From assembly GCA_004194705.1 (NCBI GenBank), contig SADC01001073.1, positions 1-64,000 on the forward strand: 64,000 nucleotides of DNA. The letters are read 5' to 3'. The notes below the pieces were generated by a model. It worked only from the letters and a program-made list of their open reading frames with translations. It searched no databases and was not told the DNA's origin. The stretch comes from Ditylenchus dipsaci (taxonomy: Eukaryota > Nematoda > Chromadorea > Rhabditida > Anguinidae). Position 1 is the first letter of the stretch. Every line of letters starts with the position of its first letter. Made by a program: the position numbers and the translations under genes. This document shows positions 10,636-21,900 of this stretch, piece by piece.

Positions 10636-10805
10636 TGATCCTGCCACTGTTTCACCACCTAATTAACAGTAGGAGTTCCATCGGATGTGTATGGGAATTT
10701 GTTGGTGTTCCAGTAGCAATAAGGTAGGATTCCAGTGGAATTTAGGTAGTATTACACTGGAATCGAGGTGGTATTCCACTGGAATTCATGCGGTATGCCA
10801 GTGGA

Positions 10806-10885
10806 AAAAAAAGTGTGCCTGCCACTGTCCGGAATTGAACCGACCAAACGAATGGGCCTGAGCCACTATTCACTCGGTCTCCATG
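10806..10885 (-). repeat. tRNA-derived fragment
   Basis: On the minus strand 'gtcggttcaattccgg' resembles a B box, and 'agtggctcaggcccattcg' lies upstream at about the spacing of an A box. No complete tRNA fold was recognised. Confidence 0.3.
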
Positions 10886-12798
10886 TCGTTGTAATGTAAT
10901 GGGGTTATCAGATACCTATATACTAAATTTTTAAATAATGAGTCTTTTCTTATTGAATATGTTTTATTGGTGAGGATGAATGCAATCAAGTGACATGACT
11001 AGTGCAATGGAACAACTAAAAAGTAGAACAGCAGGAGATTATTTGTACAAAGAAGATTTTAATGGCCGGCAGTAAATTTCCCCCGGTAAATTGATACTCG
11101 GTTAATTGAACTCCCGTTAATTAATCCTCAAATTTTTAAAAGAGGGTTGACTATTGGGGGGTGAGGGAGGATATTTGACATAAAAACCACAACTTCTCGA
11201 GTGTCTCCACAAAAAAAAATTGTGGAGATTTTTATTATTATCTCCAAAAAAAAATCTTTACTGGGACGAAAAACTTTTTTCTGTAAAGGTGCTCCATGCA
11301 GATGTTCCCAGCGAATAAAAATAATGGATAAATCTGAAAAGTGCCACCTTTTGGCTGAAAAGTGCCACCTTTTTCGAGTTTTGGTCAATAAAGCTGAAAT
11401 GTGCCACCTTTGGCTGAAAAGTGCCACCCTTTGGCTAAAAAGTGCCACCTTTTGTTGAAAAGTGCCACCCTTTGGCTAAAAAGTGTCACCTTACCTACTG
11501 TACTCTACACCTACCACGCCACATCGCTGATACTACACTCACCTACTTTTCAAGCCTCACAATATAGTGTTCTTCTAACTTATTATTCCACTACTATTCT
11601 ATCTTAATTATCTGCAAATGATAGTCTTTATTTCATTCCATTATACAAAAGTTACAACGAGAAACTATTTCGAACAAAACATAATTTTCTTTACTCATCA
11701 ATAAGGACCGGATTCATATGCTTTCAAAAATAAGAAATATGCGCATAAAATATACCCTAAAATAGCAAAATATGCCCTGAAAATCGCGAAATATGCTGAA
11801 AATTTGACAAAATATGCCCTAAAAATTGGCTATTGAGTGGCTTGCAAGTAAAAATGATTACTTTGAAAAAGAATTTAGGTTTTGTCATTTTCGCCATATG
11901 AAAATCTGGGACGCGTGAATGAAGACAGAACTTATTTTTATTTTAAACTATCACTTCAAAGTGCTAAGTTAAAGCTGTAACGCCGCACAAACTTTGTACT
12001 TTGTCAAATCTTTTAAAGATGTGTTTTTCAGACGAGGACCACTGTTTTCCTAAAACAGAGTTTGACCGAAAGTAAATTTTTGCTTATAGGTATCAAGGTG
12101 ATTCAGCTAAAAAGACTACGCTAAAATAAGAAGATAACAAAAATTCAGCATAGATGTTTGATATTTAAAATTTTGGCACTATTCCATTGTACCCCCCCCC
12201 CAAAAAGCTATTCCAGTGTACCCCCCCCCCCAAAAATAATGACCTATTCATTGTACCCCCGCCCCCAAAAACCAACTTTTTTATATGCACTCAAAAACCA
12301 TTTTTATGTAATAATTTTGCCATAAAAAGGCCAGAACAGCCATTTAAATAGGGTTCAAGGGCTGTATTGGGAGGGGAAGGGACAAAACAGGGGCCACTAA
12401 TAAAAAAGGGTTTAAGGCACTCTCAAACCCAGCAACTTGGGGTCCACCACTTAATATATACGTTTGAAGGCACGTCAAACCCAGCAACTTGTGGAGGACC
12501 CAAATACATAAGTACTCAAAAGGCTCTCAAGGGCCAGCCGGGTGGGTGCCGAGGTGGTTATGCCTAAGCCAGGACCCTGTGGAGGTGAAGGCAGAATTTT
12601 TGGATGGCTGAGCCCAGGCATGGACACGGGCCGAATTTTGGCGGCCCGGCCCAGGGCCGTGATAGTTCGGCCCGGCCCGGCCCGCTTCTTTTCAGTCTTC
12701 AGCCCGGCCCGGCCCGGGCCGGGCCCGAAGCCCTACTTCGAATATAGTCAAAAAATTATAATGACAAAACCAACTTTCAAAACTAAGAAAACATTGGC

Positions 12799-13071
12799 TT
12801 ACGATATTTGACCTCCCTCCTTCAGCATGAACTTCTTGCAAGTAGAACACCAGAGAAACCTTGTAGACTTGGAATTCCCCTCCTCTCCTTTGAAGTCGAA
12901 GTGAACACACTGGAAGATATCATCGTTGTCTCTGCTCTTTAGGAAGATCCTCTTCTGCTTTCCGGCATGTAAGACTTCCACTTCACCTTTCTTGAGTTCA
13001 CCTGCGGTCTTCGAGAAAAATTCTGAAAGATGCTCTATGTAGACTGCAGTGATACAGATAAAATATTCCAA
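12799..13071 (-). pseudogene. hAT transposase amino-terminal remnant with BED-like zinc finger
   Basis: The ORF encodes about 90 aa. FLWCSTCKKFMLKEGG provides a Cys-x-x-Cys pair preceded by Trp, as in BED-type fingers at the start of hAT transposases; the second His/Cys pair is missing because the frame stops just after. Upstream are basic stretches (AGKQKRIFLKSRDND). No RNase-H-like catalytic core is left in the element, so it cannot encode an active enzyme. The hAT assignment rests mainly on the element's ends. Confidence 0.5.
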
Positions 13072-13287
13072 TATAATCTACCACTGAGCATGCACTCCGT
13101 GTCAAGGCGCGCCTTCTTCGCTTGCGAGCCGGTCTCTTCTTCGCCTTCCATTGAGAAACTTGTTAGTGAGATACTATTTTTTAGAGCTGAAGCAGAGTGA
13201 ATTTAATGATGAAGTAGAGCTGCCGAAAAAAGATTAGTACCGCAAAAATACCGGTATTTTTCTCGATTTTTGTAGAAAGTACGCTTT

Positions 13288-13657
13288 TTAAAGGACCATG
13301 CAACTTGATAAGCACAGCAATTTGGAAATTTTGAATTCGCGCGGGACCACACTAATTTTGTCAATAATGTTTTCGAATTGTTTTTTGTTTGCATATAAAA
13401 AATTTTTCAAAATACAGAACCGTTTACTAGTCGAGCCCAACGTTGCTCGACATTGCCAGATCGGACGACTTATGCTACTTTCACAGCACCATATCTACTT
13501 ATGCTAATAATAGTTAAAAGTTTACACATAAATGGAATAAAAATTTTCAGTGCACACAAAAAATTAATTCAAAAACATTATGCACAAAATTAGGGTGGTC
13601 CCGCGCGAATTCGAATTCCGCAAATTGCTGTGCTTATCAAGTTTCATGGTCCTTTAA
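13288..13657. mobile_element. palindromic TTAA MITE inside the hAT element
   Basis: 'ttaaaggaccatg' and 'catggtcctttaa' are the inverted ends. The inner arms share 'gataagcacagcaattt' and 'cgcgcgggacca'. It belongs to the same type as 25241-25480. Confidence 0.7.
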
Positions 13658-14027
13658 GCGCTTTTTATTAGAAAAGATACCAAAAAAACGCCGGTAACAA
13701 TCTCGGGATTTCGAAAATCAGTAATTTCGGCAATCCTATAATGAATGTCTAGTTGGGTGGTTTTGGCGGGAAATTCAATACGAAATTAAACCGGGCTTCA
13801 GGGCCGGGCCCGGCCCGGAGGTTTTTCGGCCCGACCCGGCCCGGCCCGCAGCAGGTACGGCCCGGCCCGGCCCGAAGCCCGGCGGGCCGGGCCGGGCCAA
13901 GCCCGGGCCGGGCCAAGCCCGGGCCGGGCCGGCCGTGTCCACCCCTGGCTGAGCCTCTGGCTCGAAGCCAAAAGCCGGAGGAGGGGGAGACCGTTTTCGG
14001 CCGAAAAATTGAAGATGTTGAACATGG

Positions 14028-14285
14028 TTTTGAATACTGGGGCCTACCGCATAAATAACTCTGGTATGCATGCTTTTTCATGCATCCAGAGTCACTTTCG
14101 AGGTGTGCGCATCTCAACTCCAAGCCCCCAAGCCCCCTGCGCCCCCGAAGGGGCGCAGGGGGCTTGAGAGTTAGAGATGCGCGCACGCACTTACCTTAGA
14201 CATGATTCTGAGAAGTACACTTGATCATAAAATGCATATAGAGTCTATTTTTGCCACGGCCCGAGTTGAAAAACATGGTAAAGCA
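14028..14285. repeat. GC-hairpin module, copy 2 (inverted)
   Basis: This is the reverse-oriented copy of the module at 10076-10345. It holds the hairpin 'ccccctgcgcccccgaag' followed by its complement at about 14126-14165, and 'accttagacatgattctg'. Confidence 0.7.
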
Positions 14286-15539
14286 GCCAAAAAAAGTGGC
14301 CCCTACAATGGAATAGCGGCAAAATTTTTAAGCATAAATAGCCAAAATATGACCAAAATATGCACCAAAAAGTCAGAATATGCAGTAAATATGCAAATAT
14401 GCTCTAAAAACGCGAAATATGCCAATATATGCTAGAAAAAAACATCATAAAAAGCCTTCCGTTTTTTTCCCTTTCTTCGCTTTCCTCCAATAGACACATC
14501 CGTAATTTCTTGTGGATAGAAATCCTTCTCGTCAGATTACCCACATTTAAACAAATTTTGGCACTTTTCAGCCAAAGGTGGCACATTTCAACAAAAGGTG
14601 GCAATTTTCAACCAAAAGGTGGCACATTTCAACAAAAGGTGGCCCATTTCAACAAAAGGTGGCACATTTCAGCCAAAAGGTGGCATATTTAATCCTCGTC
14701 CAAAAATAATCATATGTAAATTAGAATTTTTTTCGATTTTTTGCCTTGGAACCCCATTTTGGTCTGCGGGATTGAAAGTGGGTACACATCGAGATGCAAA
14801 TATTTTGAAAAATTGCAAATTCCCCGGGCTCAAATTCCCCGGGTGCAGCTGCAATTTTTTACTCCATACTCTTCTTTTCGGTATCATTGTTTCTTATTTG
14901 AGTTATCAAACATAGATTAACATTAAGTTGTAGCTAACATTAAAAAATATTGAAACATCTTTGATCGCTCAGGCAGGGTACACTCCGTTAGGTATTATGA
15001 TTAGAAAATTTTTGAATTGGCGGGGGACCACCAGAACACCGTGAGAATGGTCTTTTTGAAATTTTTTTTCTAGAGACTCGAGAAGTTGTGGTTTTCATGT
15101 CAAATTCTCCCCCTAATAATGAAAACCCTTTGAGGTTGCAGGTTCGTTACCGGTTTGTGGAATCGCGGTCGCTGCAAATAATGCTGTTGACCGGACCGGA
15201 GTCCGTACGGAATCCGGTATCGGATTTTGGTCTCAAGACCACAAATCCAATCCGGAATCCCTCTGGTCGATGAAAGAAACTGGAATCCGGCTGGATTTCC
15301 GGATATGATATCTATTTCATAACACATATGATCACATACCTCGATAGCTGTAGGATTTTTCGTATATTGTACGAGAATTTCTCTGCTTATTACATCCGGG
15401 AATCCGGCTTAATCCCGGCTAATTTTCACAAATAAAGTCCAGAATCTCTCTGGTAAGAAAAAGCATCAGCATTAGTTGCAAATATTATTTATTCTTGACT
15501 AAAAAGTTTTTAAAGGAAGATTCAGGCTGGGTGCACTCC

Positions 15540-15700
15540 GTTAGGTGTCCTGGTGGTGGTACGAAGGTATTAATACTGAGAAAGTAGTACTGAAGTAGTA
15601 CTTGAAGTAGTACTGAAAAAGAAGTAGTACCTGAAGTAGTACTGACTAAAGTAGTACTAATGGGGTTATCGTATACCTATATACTAAATTTTTAAAACAG
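15540..15700. repeat. 'gaagtagtact' short array
   Basis: About six copies of 'gaagtagtact(g)' follow 'gggtgcactccgttaggt' (15529-15546), which also occurs as 'gggtacactccgttaggt' at 14977. At 15660 'ggggttatc..atacctatatactaa' repeats a stretch first seen at 10900. Confidence 0.55.
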
Positions 15701-16227
15701 GTGGTGCTACCAAGGCACTAACTAGGTATCGGTACTGAGCTGGAAATGCCTAAGTTTTGGCACTGAAGTAGTATAGGCCGGAGTATAGAATTCCCCCCCC
15801 CTGGCCCAAAGACCGGCTTAAACCTCGTTTTTACGCGATTTGACCACTTTTACGTATAGAAAAGAAGAAAAAACGATTGGGAAAGGGGTGTACCGAAGAA
15901 TTTAAAAAAATATTTGCTAAACGGCACATTTGCTAAAAAAAACTTTTGCTAAAAAAAATTTTGCTAAAGACATATTTGCTAAAGGCACATTTGCTAAAAA
16001 AATTTTGCTAAAGTCACATTTGCTAAAATTTCTTTTGCTAAAGTCACATTTGCTAAATTTTTTTTTGCTAAAGGCAATTTGCTAATGAAATTTTTTGGTA
16101 AAGGCCTTTTCTGGTCCCTTTTGTGTCACAAATATGACCGTAGGGTGTTTAGGAAATGCAGGTACTTGGAACCGAACCTGTGACCAAGTCAAACGCTTGT
16201 CTTTCTATATCTAAAATTATGGTAAAA

Positions 16228-16290
16228 AAGGTATGCGCCCAGGTGGATTCGAACCAGCAACCTCTATATCAACCCTCAGGATCGCTAAGA
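16228..16290 (-). repeat. tRNA-derived fragment
   Basis: Read on the minus strand, 'ctggttcgaatccacctggg' contains a perfect RNA polymerase III B box (GGTTCGAATCC). A similar block, 'tggttcgaatccacatggg', is at 17610-17635 on the plus strand. No anticodon arm or A box at the right distance is convincing. Confidence 0.45.
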
Positions 16291-16307
16291 ACTTCATCCA
16301 GTGTGAC

Positions 16308-16590
16308 CAAACCAAGTGGTCGTCCACTTGGATCGAATTTTTTTTTCGCGTTTTCGAGTTCCAAAACGATTTTTCTGCACTAATTCGACCATGCTGAAGA
16401 TGGTTTGACACTGGTAAAATTACGTTTTATCGAGAAATTTTTGAGTTATGGTAAGTTCTTGATTTATCAAAATCAATTACTCACGATAACTCAAATTTTT
16501 TTTTGATAAAACGTGATTTTACAACTGTCAAACCATCTTCAGCATGGTCAAATTAGTGCAGAAAAATTGTTTGAAACCCGAAAATGCGAA
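16308..16590. repeat. palindrome of the 'ccaagtggtcgtccacttgg' family
   Basis: The inverted halves share 'accatgctgaagatggtttg' and 'cgttttatcgagaaa'. Other members are at 17110-17250 (half), 30212-30770, 30905-31238 and 37298-37605. The terminal word is itself a palindrome. Confidence 0.7.
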
Positions 16591-18257
16591 AAAAAATTTT
16601 GGTGCGTTATCGTTTCGTCCTTTTTTTCAAATGAAAAAAAAGGACGAAACGTTTCGTGCTTTTTTTTCATTCTAAGATTGCCTTGGTCCCCCTGTTGTTT
16701 TTTTTGCGAAATTTTCAGATTGTGTCTGAAGCACCCCACACCACCCAAAACACCCAAAACCACCCCACACCACCCAAACACCCAAAACCACCCAAACCAC
16801 CTAAAACACCCAAAACCACCCCAAACCACCCAAAACACCCAAAACCACCCAAATTCACCAAAACTACCCGAATTCACCCAAAACTACCCAAACACTTCGA
16901 GCCACCGGGAAACCCCAGGTGTTGGTACTCAGGTAATGGTCCTCAGGCAGCTCAAGGTAGCTCTTCCTGGGTGGTGCTACTTCGGTGGTGTTACTCATGT
17001 AGTGGTATCCTGGGGCGTTAATCGAATTGATCCACACCGAATCGGCTCACACACGAATCGGTCTACACTTTTCAAATTCGTGCATTTCGAAAAATTTTGC
17101 GGGGCTTAATTCGAAAACGGCATTTTACCACTGTCAAACCATCTTCAGCGGGCCCGAATCAGTCCAGAAATCAGGTTTTGGAATATGAAAAACGTAAAAA
17201 AAATTTGATCCAAGTGGACGACCACTTGGTTACATTGATTCAGACTGAAAAATTTCAATTCCCGCAAAACTTTTATTTGGAGTAGTTTTGGATGGTTTAG
17301 GGTGGTTTTGGTTGGCTTTGGGTGTGTTGGGTGCTTTTGGCCATTTTTGGATGTTTTGGGTGGCTTGAGGTGGTTTTGAGTGGTTTGGGGTGGTTCGGAC
17401 ACAATCTAAAAATTTTCTAAAAAACAACAGGGGGGACCAAGGCAATCATTAAATGAAAATATTCTTAAATAAAAAAAACAACAGGGGGGACCAAGGCAAT
17501 CTTAGAATGAAAAAAAAGGACGAAACGTCCCTTTACCAAAATTTTGATCCACTTGGTTTTACCTGGTCACCCTGGATGAAGTTCTGAGCGATTCTAAGGC
17601 TTGATGTAGGCGTTGATGGTTCGAATCCACATGGGCGCATACCTTATTTTTTATTATAATTTTGAGTGTTTGAGTAGCGTAGAGGTCCACATACTCATTA
17701 TCAAGGTTGCTGGATCAAACCCCTCTGGGTGCAATCAGTCCCTAGTAGAAGACCTCGATTCATGGTCCTGGGGTTTTCTCGAAGTGGTTTCAGCAGTTTG
17801 GGATGGTATGAGGTAAATCATGGATGGCCTAAAAAATTTGGGATGATTCAGACGCAATTTGAAAAATTTCGAAAAAAAACTTAAAAATTTACAAAACCAC
17901 CCAAAACTTGAAGAAAAAGGTAAAAAGAGGAAAAAAGTTGAAATGATAGTGTCTTTGACGCAATAAGAACCACAAAACCGCGTTAACAAAAGAAATTTTA
18001 GTAAATATGCCTTTAGCAAATTTTTTTTTAGCAAATGTGACTTTAGCAAAAGAAATTTTAGCAAATGTGCCTTTAGCAAAAAAATTTTTTAGCAAAAAGT
18101 TTTTTTAGCAAATGTGCCGTTTAGCAAATATTTTTTTAATTCTTCGGTACACCCTTGGGAAAGCACTCTCCACCAAAAAAAATTAGAAAATCGACTTTTT
18201 GGCCGTTCTGGAGGGTACTCAGATACCTTATTTGGTGGTTTTTACCCTGTTTTGGTC

Positions 18258-18560
18258 ACTGGAGCTGGGCAAAAATAGACTCTATATGGATTTTATGATC
18301 AAGTGTATGTGTCGGAATCATGTCTAAGGTAAGTGCGTGCGCGCATCTCTAACTCTTAAGCCCCCTGCGCCCTCGAAGGGGGCGCAGGGGGCTTGGAGTT
18401 GAGATGCGCGCACGGACTTACCTTAGACACAAATCACTCGAAAGTGACTCTGGATGCATAAAACATGTATGCATACCAGAGTTTCCTTATGCGGTAGGCC
18501 CCAGTTAACAAAACTACGTTCAAATCTTATCCTTTTTGGTCTTTTAGAGATGTCCATGTA
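18258..18560. repeat. GC-hairpin module, copy 3
   Basis: The same order of blocks as in copy 1, with the longest hairpin (about 18358-18395, ccccctgcgccctcgaaggg and complement) bounded by 'gtctaaggtaagt' and 'acttaccttagac'. Confidence 0.7.
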
Positions 18561-19295
18561 CCCTTTTAGGTTTGGACTACCTTGGTCCCCCAAGGTGAAA
18601 TGCAAAAAAATTCAAAAAATGCTAAAAAGGGTCTTCCCACTAATTTTTTGTTGCTTTTTCACGTTGAAAACAGCTAAAATGCCCTTAGAACACCATTTTG
18701 GGCATTTTTGGGCCAGGGGGGATTGTGTACTTTAGCCAGCCGTAGTATATAAGTGGCGGTACCCAGTTAGAAGAACTTAGATATTTGTGCCCATAACCGC
18801 AACTTTCGTCACAGCCATAAAGATGATTACTTCTGCTTCCCTCTTGATCGCTAACATTAGGCAAATTTAATCAACTTCTTTTGAAAAAGTTGAAGTTTCG
18901 GCTCTGGTGGTACCCAGGTCGCAGCACTCCAGTCACTAACATGGTCGACCTAGGTAGTGGTACTTGACTGCTATTACTGAGTTTGTGTTACACACGTGAT
19001 AGTACTTAGTACATTAGACGGTTTTTAAAAAGGATGAGACTATATGAGAAATTGGATCAGACCATGTTGGGAGGTGGATCACTACCTTGGTCATACCGAG
19101 TACTTCAGTAACACAACATGGTTACCATCTCCTAGGGACCACTATTTGGTTTATACCAACTGAGTTCCGAAATTTATTAATAGAAGAATTGACAAAACAG
19201 AAGCAAAATAACGCAAACAAAAAACTCAATCAAAAAATACAGGGTTCTAAAATTAGAGCCCAAATGCGATTTGCCCAAACGCGTGGATACCCTTA

Positions 19296-19490
19296 GAAAA
19301 TACCAACAAAATTCCCACTGGAATGCCAGTAACTCCAAAACTACTATTCACTAATTTGCCACTAAATGAGCGATTTACCACTGGAATGCCAGTGGCAATC
19401 CACTGGAATTTTAGACTTTGTGGCATTCCAGTGGGAGTTACTGGTCGGCTAGTGGTCATTTAGTGGTCTTCCACTGGACCTCATTTTTCA
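19296..19490. repeat. inverted 'ccactggaatgccagtgg' repeat
   Basis: The self-complementary word 'ccactggaatgccagtgg' and variants repeat on both sides of about 19390, and relatives occur at 10730-10800. From 19500 to 20440 I see no supported gene; a T-rich, Leu/Phe-rich frame at 19944-20240 is probably compositional. Confidence 0.6.
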
Positions 19491-20472
19491 GTGTATCTCT
19501 GTCAACAATTTTTCGAAAATTTTGGTTTTGAACTATGATAAGGGGCTCAAATGAAGATTATTAACTATTCCTTGTAAATTTAATAGCGACACATTTTCGA
19601 TTTCCAGCTTTAAAAAGCGAATTTGAAGAAGGATTAATTTAATTAGGAGATGCGCTGCTAATTTACACACAGTTAGTCAGCCAAAATCCTTTTTTATTTC
19701 AAAATATTTTCCCTCTATTTTCCTTGGAGAGTGCGCTGACCGCGATTTTGTTTGAAAAAGACCCTTGAATTAATCAATCAATTGGTCTCCTTCTCGCCGT
19801 ATTTCCCAAATACCCTCTCTCTGTGTCGCTGGTTGGTGGCTGACCAGACTGGCACTAATCGCAACCCACAAGTACTGATTGAAGGGAAAAGGAGTGCGAG
19901 ACTGTGCTACACTCCATTTTGTTAAGAGAATTTATTTCATTAATTGCAAACCTTTTTTCTAGATCTATTTCTGCTGTTTCTTTTCATTGCTTTTCAACTA
20001 TTGCTTGAAAAAGCCCCAAAAATACTTGATCAAGTACAAGCTCTTGACTTCCTATTGGCCACTTACGAATTGTTGTTGTTTCCGATTTTTGTCCTTTCGG
20101 TCAGTTGGTCTCTTCTTACCCCTTTTTATGTTGTACAAGTAGTATTGTTCTCACAATCACTACTGCTTCTATGTCGAATTCTCTTGAAGGTGTTTCTTTT
20201 CACTTTGGGAAAACAAAATAACTGTCTACCGTTTTTGTAAAAATCAGAAGAAGGTGATGCTCAAATTGGGTTTAAAACAAAAATATATTTTTATTAAATT
20301 TTGATTGAGTTACATTTTCATCCCGACAGCAGGCATGTAAACGAGTGATCCAGGTAAACCTTTTTTCGTTCTCAACCGGTCGGGGGACTCAACCGGTCAC
20401 GGGATTTTACTAGGGGAAGATGGGAAGATTTCCCGCCAGAGATTTTTACAAATGGTACTTATTTGGTACTTT

Positions 20473-21254
20473 GGTACTTATTTCGAACAGGTCACACCTT
20501 CAAAATTTTTGCTGACTACCAAAAAATACACATTTAATCAATAGAATATTTTTATTTTTGCTCACAAGGATCCATCCATCCGAAATAATTGTGGTTCCTA
20601 TAAATTCAACAGAACTGTTAATCAAGTTTAAAAATAGCACAAAAATAAAAAGTACCAGGTAGAATATATTGCTGAATAATATCCAACAGAGTATTCGTGT
20701 CGCAATTTTCCACCCAAAACATGAAAGACCTATTTAAAAACCATTAAAAATGTGCTATTTGTGATTAAGGCTAAGATATACTTGTTTGTTCCCCGCTCTA
20801 CACCTCCAAAGATCCATTTTGTTGGGAGAAGTCGTCCTCTGTTGTACTTCCTCCGCACTGAAACTGTCTCGTCGATTTCTACAATCGGCAAGCTCAGATG
20901 TGTATCTTCGAAGAAAGTGTCGACTAGAAAACGTTTTTATTTTGTGCACCTCTTTTTCGGGCATTGCCACAATGGATATTTTTTCGAAGGCTTTTCACGT
21001 AGACGCATAGAAGAGCCACATTCAAAGGAACGCTTGCTATGTAAAAAGCCAAGATGCTGGAACCATTCGAGAAACTGCCTACCTGACCATTGGACTCGAT
21101 CGGAAACGTTCTTAAGCTTCAATCCCCTTAGCTCATCCATCGAGAACTCTGGAATAGAAATTAATTTAACAGAATAAATATTCTATTGATTAAATGTGTA
21201 TTTTTTGGTAGTCAGCAAAAATTTTGAAGGTGTGACCTGTTCGAAATAAGTACC
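20473..21254. mobile_element. Merlin-like DNA transposon relic
   Basis: The inverted ends start 'ggtacttatttcgaacagg' (left from 20473; right ending 21254) and run for about 80 bp including 'gctgactaccaaaaaatac'. Between them is a minus-strand transposase fragment. The left end is partly duplicated ('ggtacttattt' at 20455), and no clear target-site duplication was found. The GGTAC terminus resembles the ends of the array-armed foldbacks. Confidence 0.7.
20730..21140 (-). pseudogene. Merlin/IS1595-type (ISXO2-like) transposase, broken
   Basis: The amino part (from 21140) contains FLEWFQHLGFLHSKRSFECG followed by SSMRLREK and YPLWQCPKKRC. That is the Cys-x-Cys-Gly...Trp-x-Cys zinc-binding region preceding the catalytic core in IS1595/Merlin transposases. 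After an in-frame TAA (20937-20939) the same frame resumes with DTFFEDTHLSL, then PIVEIDETVSVRRKYNRGR and KWIFGGVERG. VEIDE with RRKYNRGR and FGG-x-E/DR is the diagnostic start of the DDE domain. The frame ends about 60 residues later, before the other catalytic residues, so this is a truncated, inactive copy. Confidence 0.8.
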
Positions 21255-21372
21255 AATGGGGCGGCCCATTTAAATCCCTGACTGTTTTTGACAATTTTCC
21301 GCCATGATGATTTTTCTTTTAGGCATTGGTTATTCAGCGCTGTTAAAAGTTTCAAAGATTGCCCAATTAGGA

Positions 21373-21640
21373 TTCTTGGCCCTATTCAAGAATGGGTACC
21401 GATCTTTGAGCTTGGTCCCGCTGTTGTTTTTTTGTAAAATTTTCGCACAAAATTTTGAAATATCGATTTGAAAGCGATGATCTCTTTCACTGTAACATGC
21501 TGCTAACTAAGCATTTTTGCTTTTCTGAATAACGACATCCTAACATTCACGATAAAAAAAAATTGTGCGAAATTTTAATGAAAAAACAACAGGGGGGAAC
21601 AATCCAAAAAATCGGTACGCATTCTTGAATAGAGCCGGAT
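21373..21640. repeat. palindromic MITE with 'ttggtcccgctgttg' arms
   Basis: 'ctattcaagaatgggtaccg' and 'gcttggtcccgctgttg' at the left are complemented at 21570-21640. The word 'ccttggtccccctgttg' recurs near 16680, 17412, 17470 and 27485. Confidence 0.6.
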
Positions 21641-21900
21641 TCTTTTGCGTCAGTATGAGGTCAAGAATTAAAAAACTTTTGGCCGAAATTCATAACCCCA
21701 AAAATAATTGGGCCGCTTTTTGTTATTCTGAATTTTAGTGTTTCTACTACATTTTTTAGAAAACCTTTTTTCTTTTGTTTTATATCAGCCTCCTTCGTTT
21801 TTCTGCAAAACATTGAAGTAGACCACATGTTTTGCAAAACGTAACCCGAAACATTTTTTTTTTTTTTTTTTTTTTTCCAAGCAAGAGAGTATGAGGGCAT

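Larger units (their letters stand above)
12615..13947. mobile_element. hAT element, internally degraded, with 8-bp TSD
   Basis: The ends 'caggcatggacacggg' and the complement of 'ggccgtgtccacccctg' give a CAGGGGTGGAC-type terminus. They are flanked by direct copies of gctgagcc (12607-12614 and 13948-13955). CAGGG ends and 8-bp TSDs are typical of hAT. The subterminal regions are dense arrays of the GC-rich word 'cggcccggcccg' in inverted orientation (12640-12730 and 13800-13935). The interior keeps a BED-finger-like ORF on the minus strand and a later TTAA MITE. Confidence 0.85.
11130..15118. repeat. 4-kb inverted repeat with 'gtgccaccttttggctgaaa' arrays
   Basis: The outer arms at 11130-11220 and 15065-15118 share 'ccacaacttctcgag' in opposite orientation. 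Inside are arrays of gtgccaccttttggctgaaa (11338-11490) and the complement (14560-14692). 'aaatatgccc' word arrays occur at 11740-11830 and 14330-14440. Poly-C tracts lie at 12190-12265. The interior also holds the hAT element at 12615-13947 and GC-hairpin module copy 2. Confidence 0.6.
15886..18154. mobile_element. array-armed foldback ('tttgctaaaggcac' family) with 9-bp TSD
   Basis: The ends are 'gggtgtaccgaagaattt' and its complement. The 9-bp direct repeat ttgggaaag lies at 15877-15885 and 18155-18163. The arms are arrays of tttgctaaaggcacat (15905-16100 and 17995-18130). The 1.9-kb interior contains other repeats: the ccaagtgg palindrome (16308-16590), 'accacccaaaac' minisatellites (16735-16890 and complement 17280-17400), paired 'ccttggtccccctgttg' ends, and tRNA-like fragments. 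Confidence 0.85.

Noticed and set aside
13749..14186. Gly/Pro/Ala/Arg-rich ORFs of 75-145 aa
   Set aside because: They translate the cggcccggcccg arrays of the hAT end in several frames on both strands.
19944..20240. 98-aa hydrophobic membrane protein
   Set aside because: The Leu/Phe content follows the T-rich composition; there is no splice context or recognised motif.
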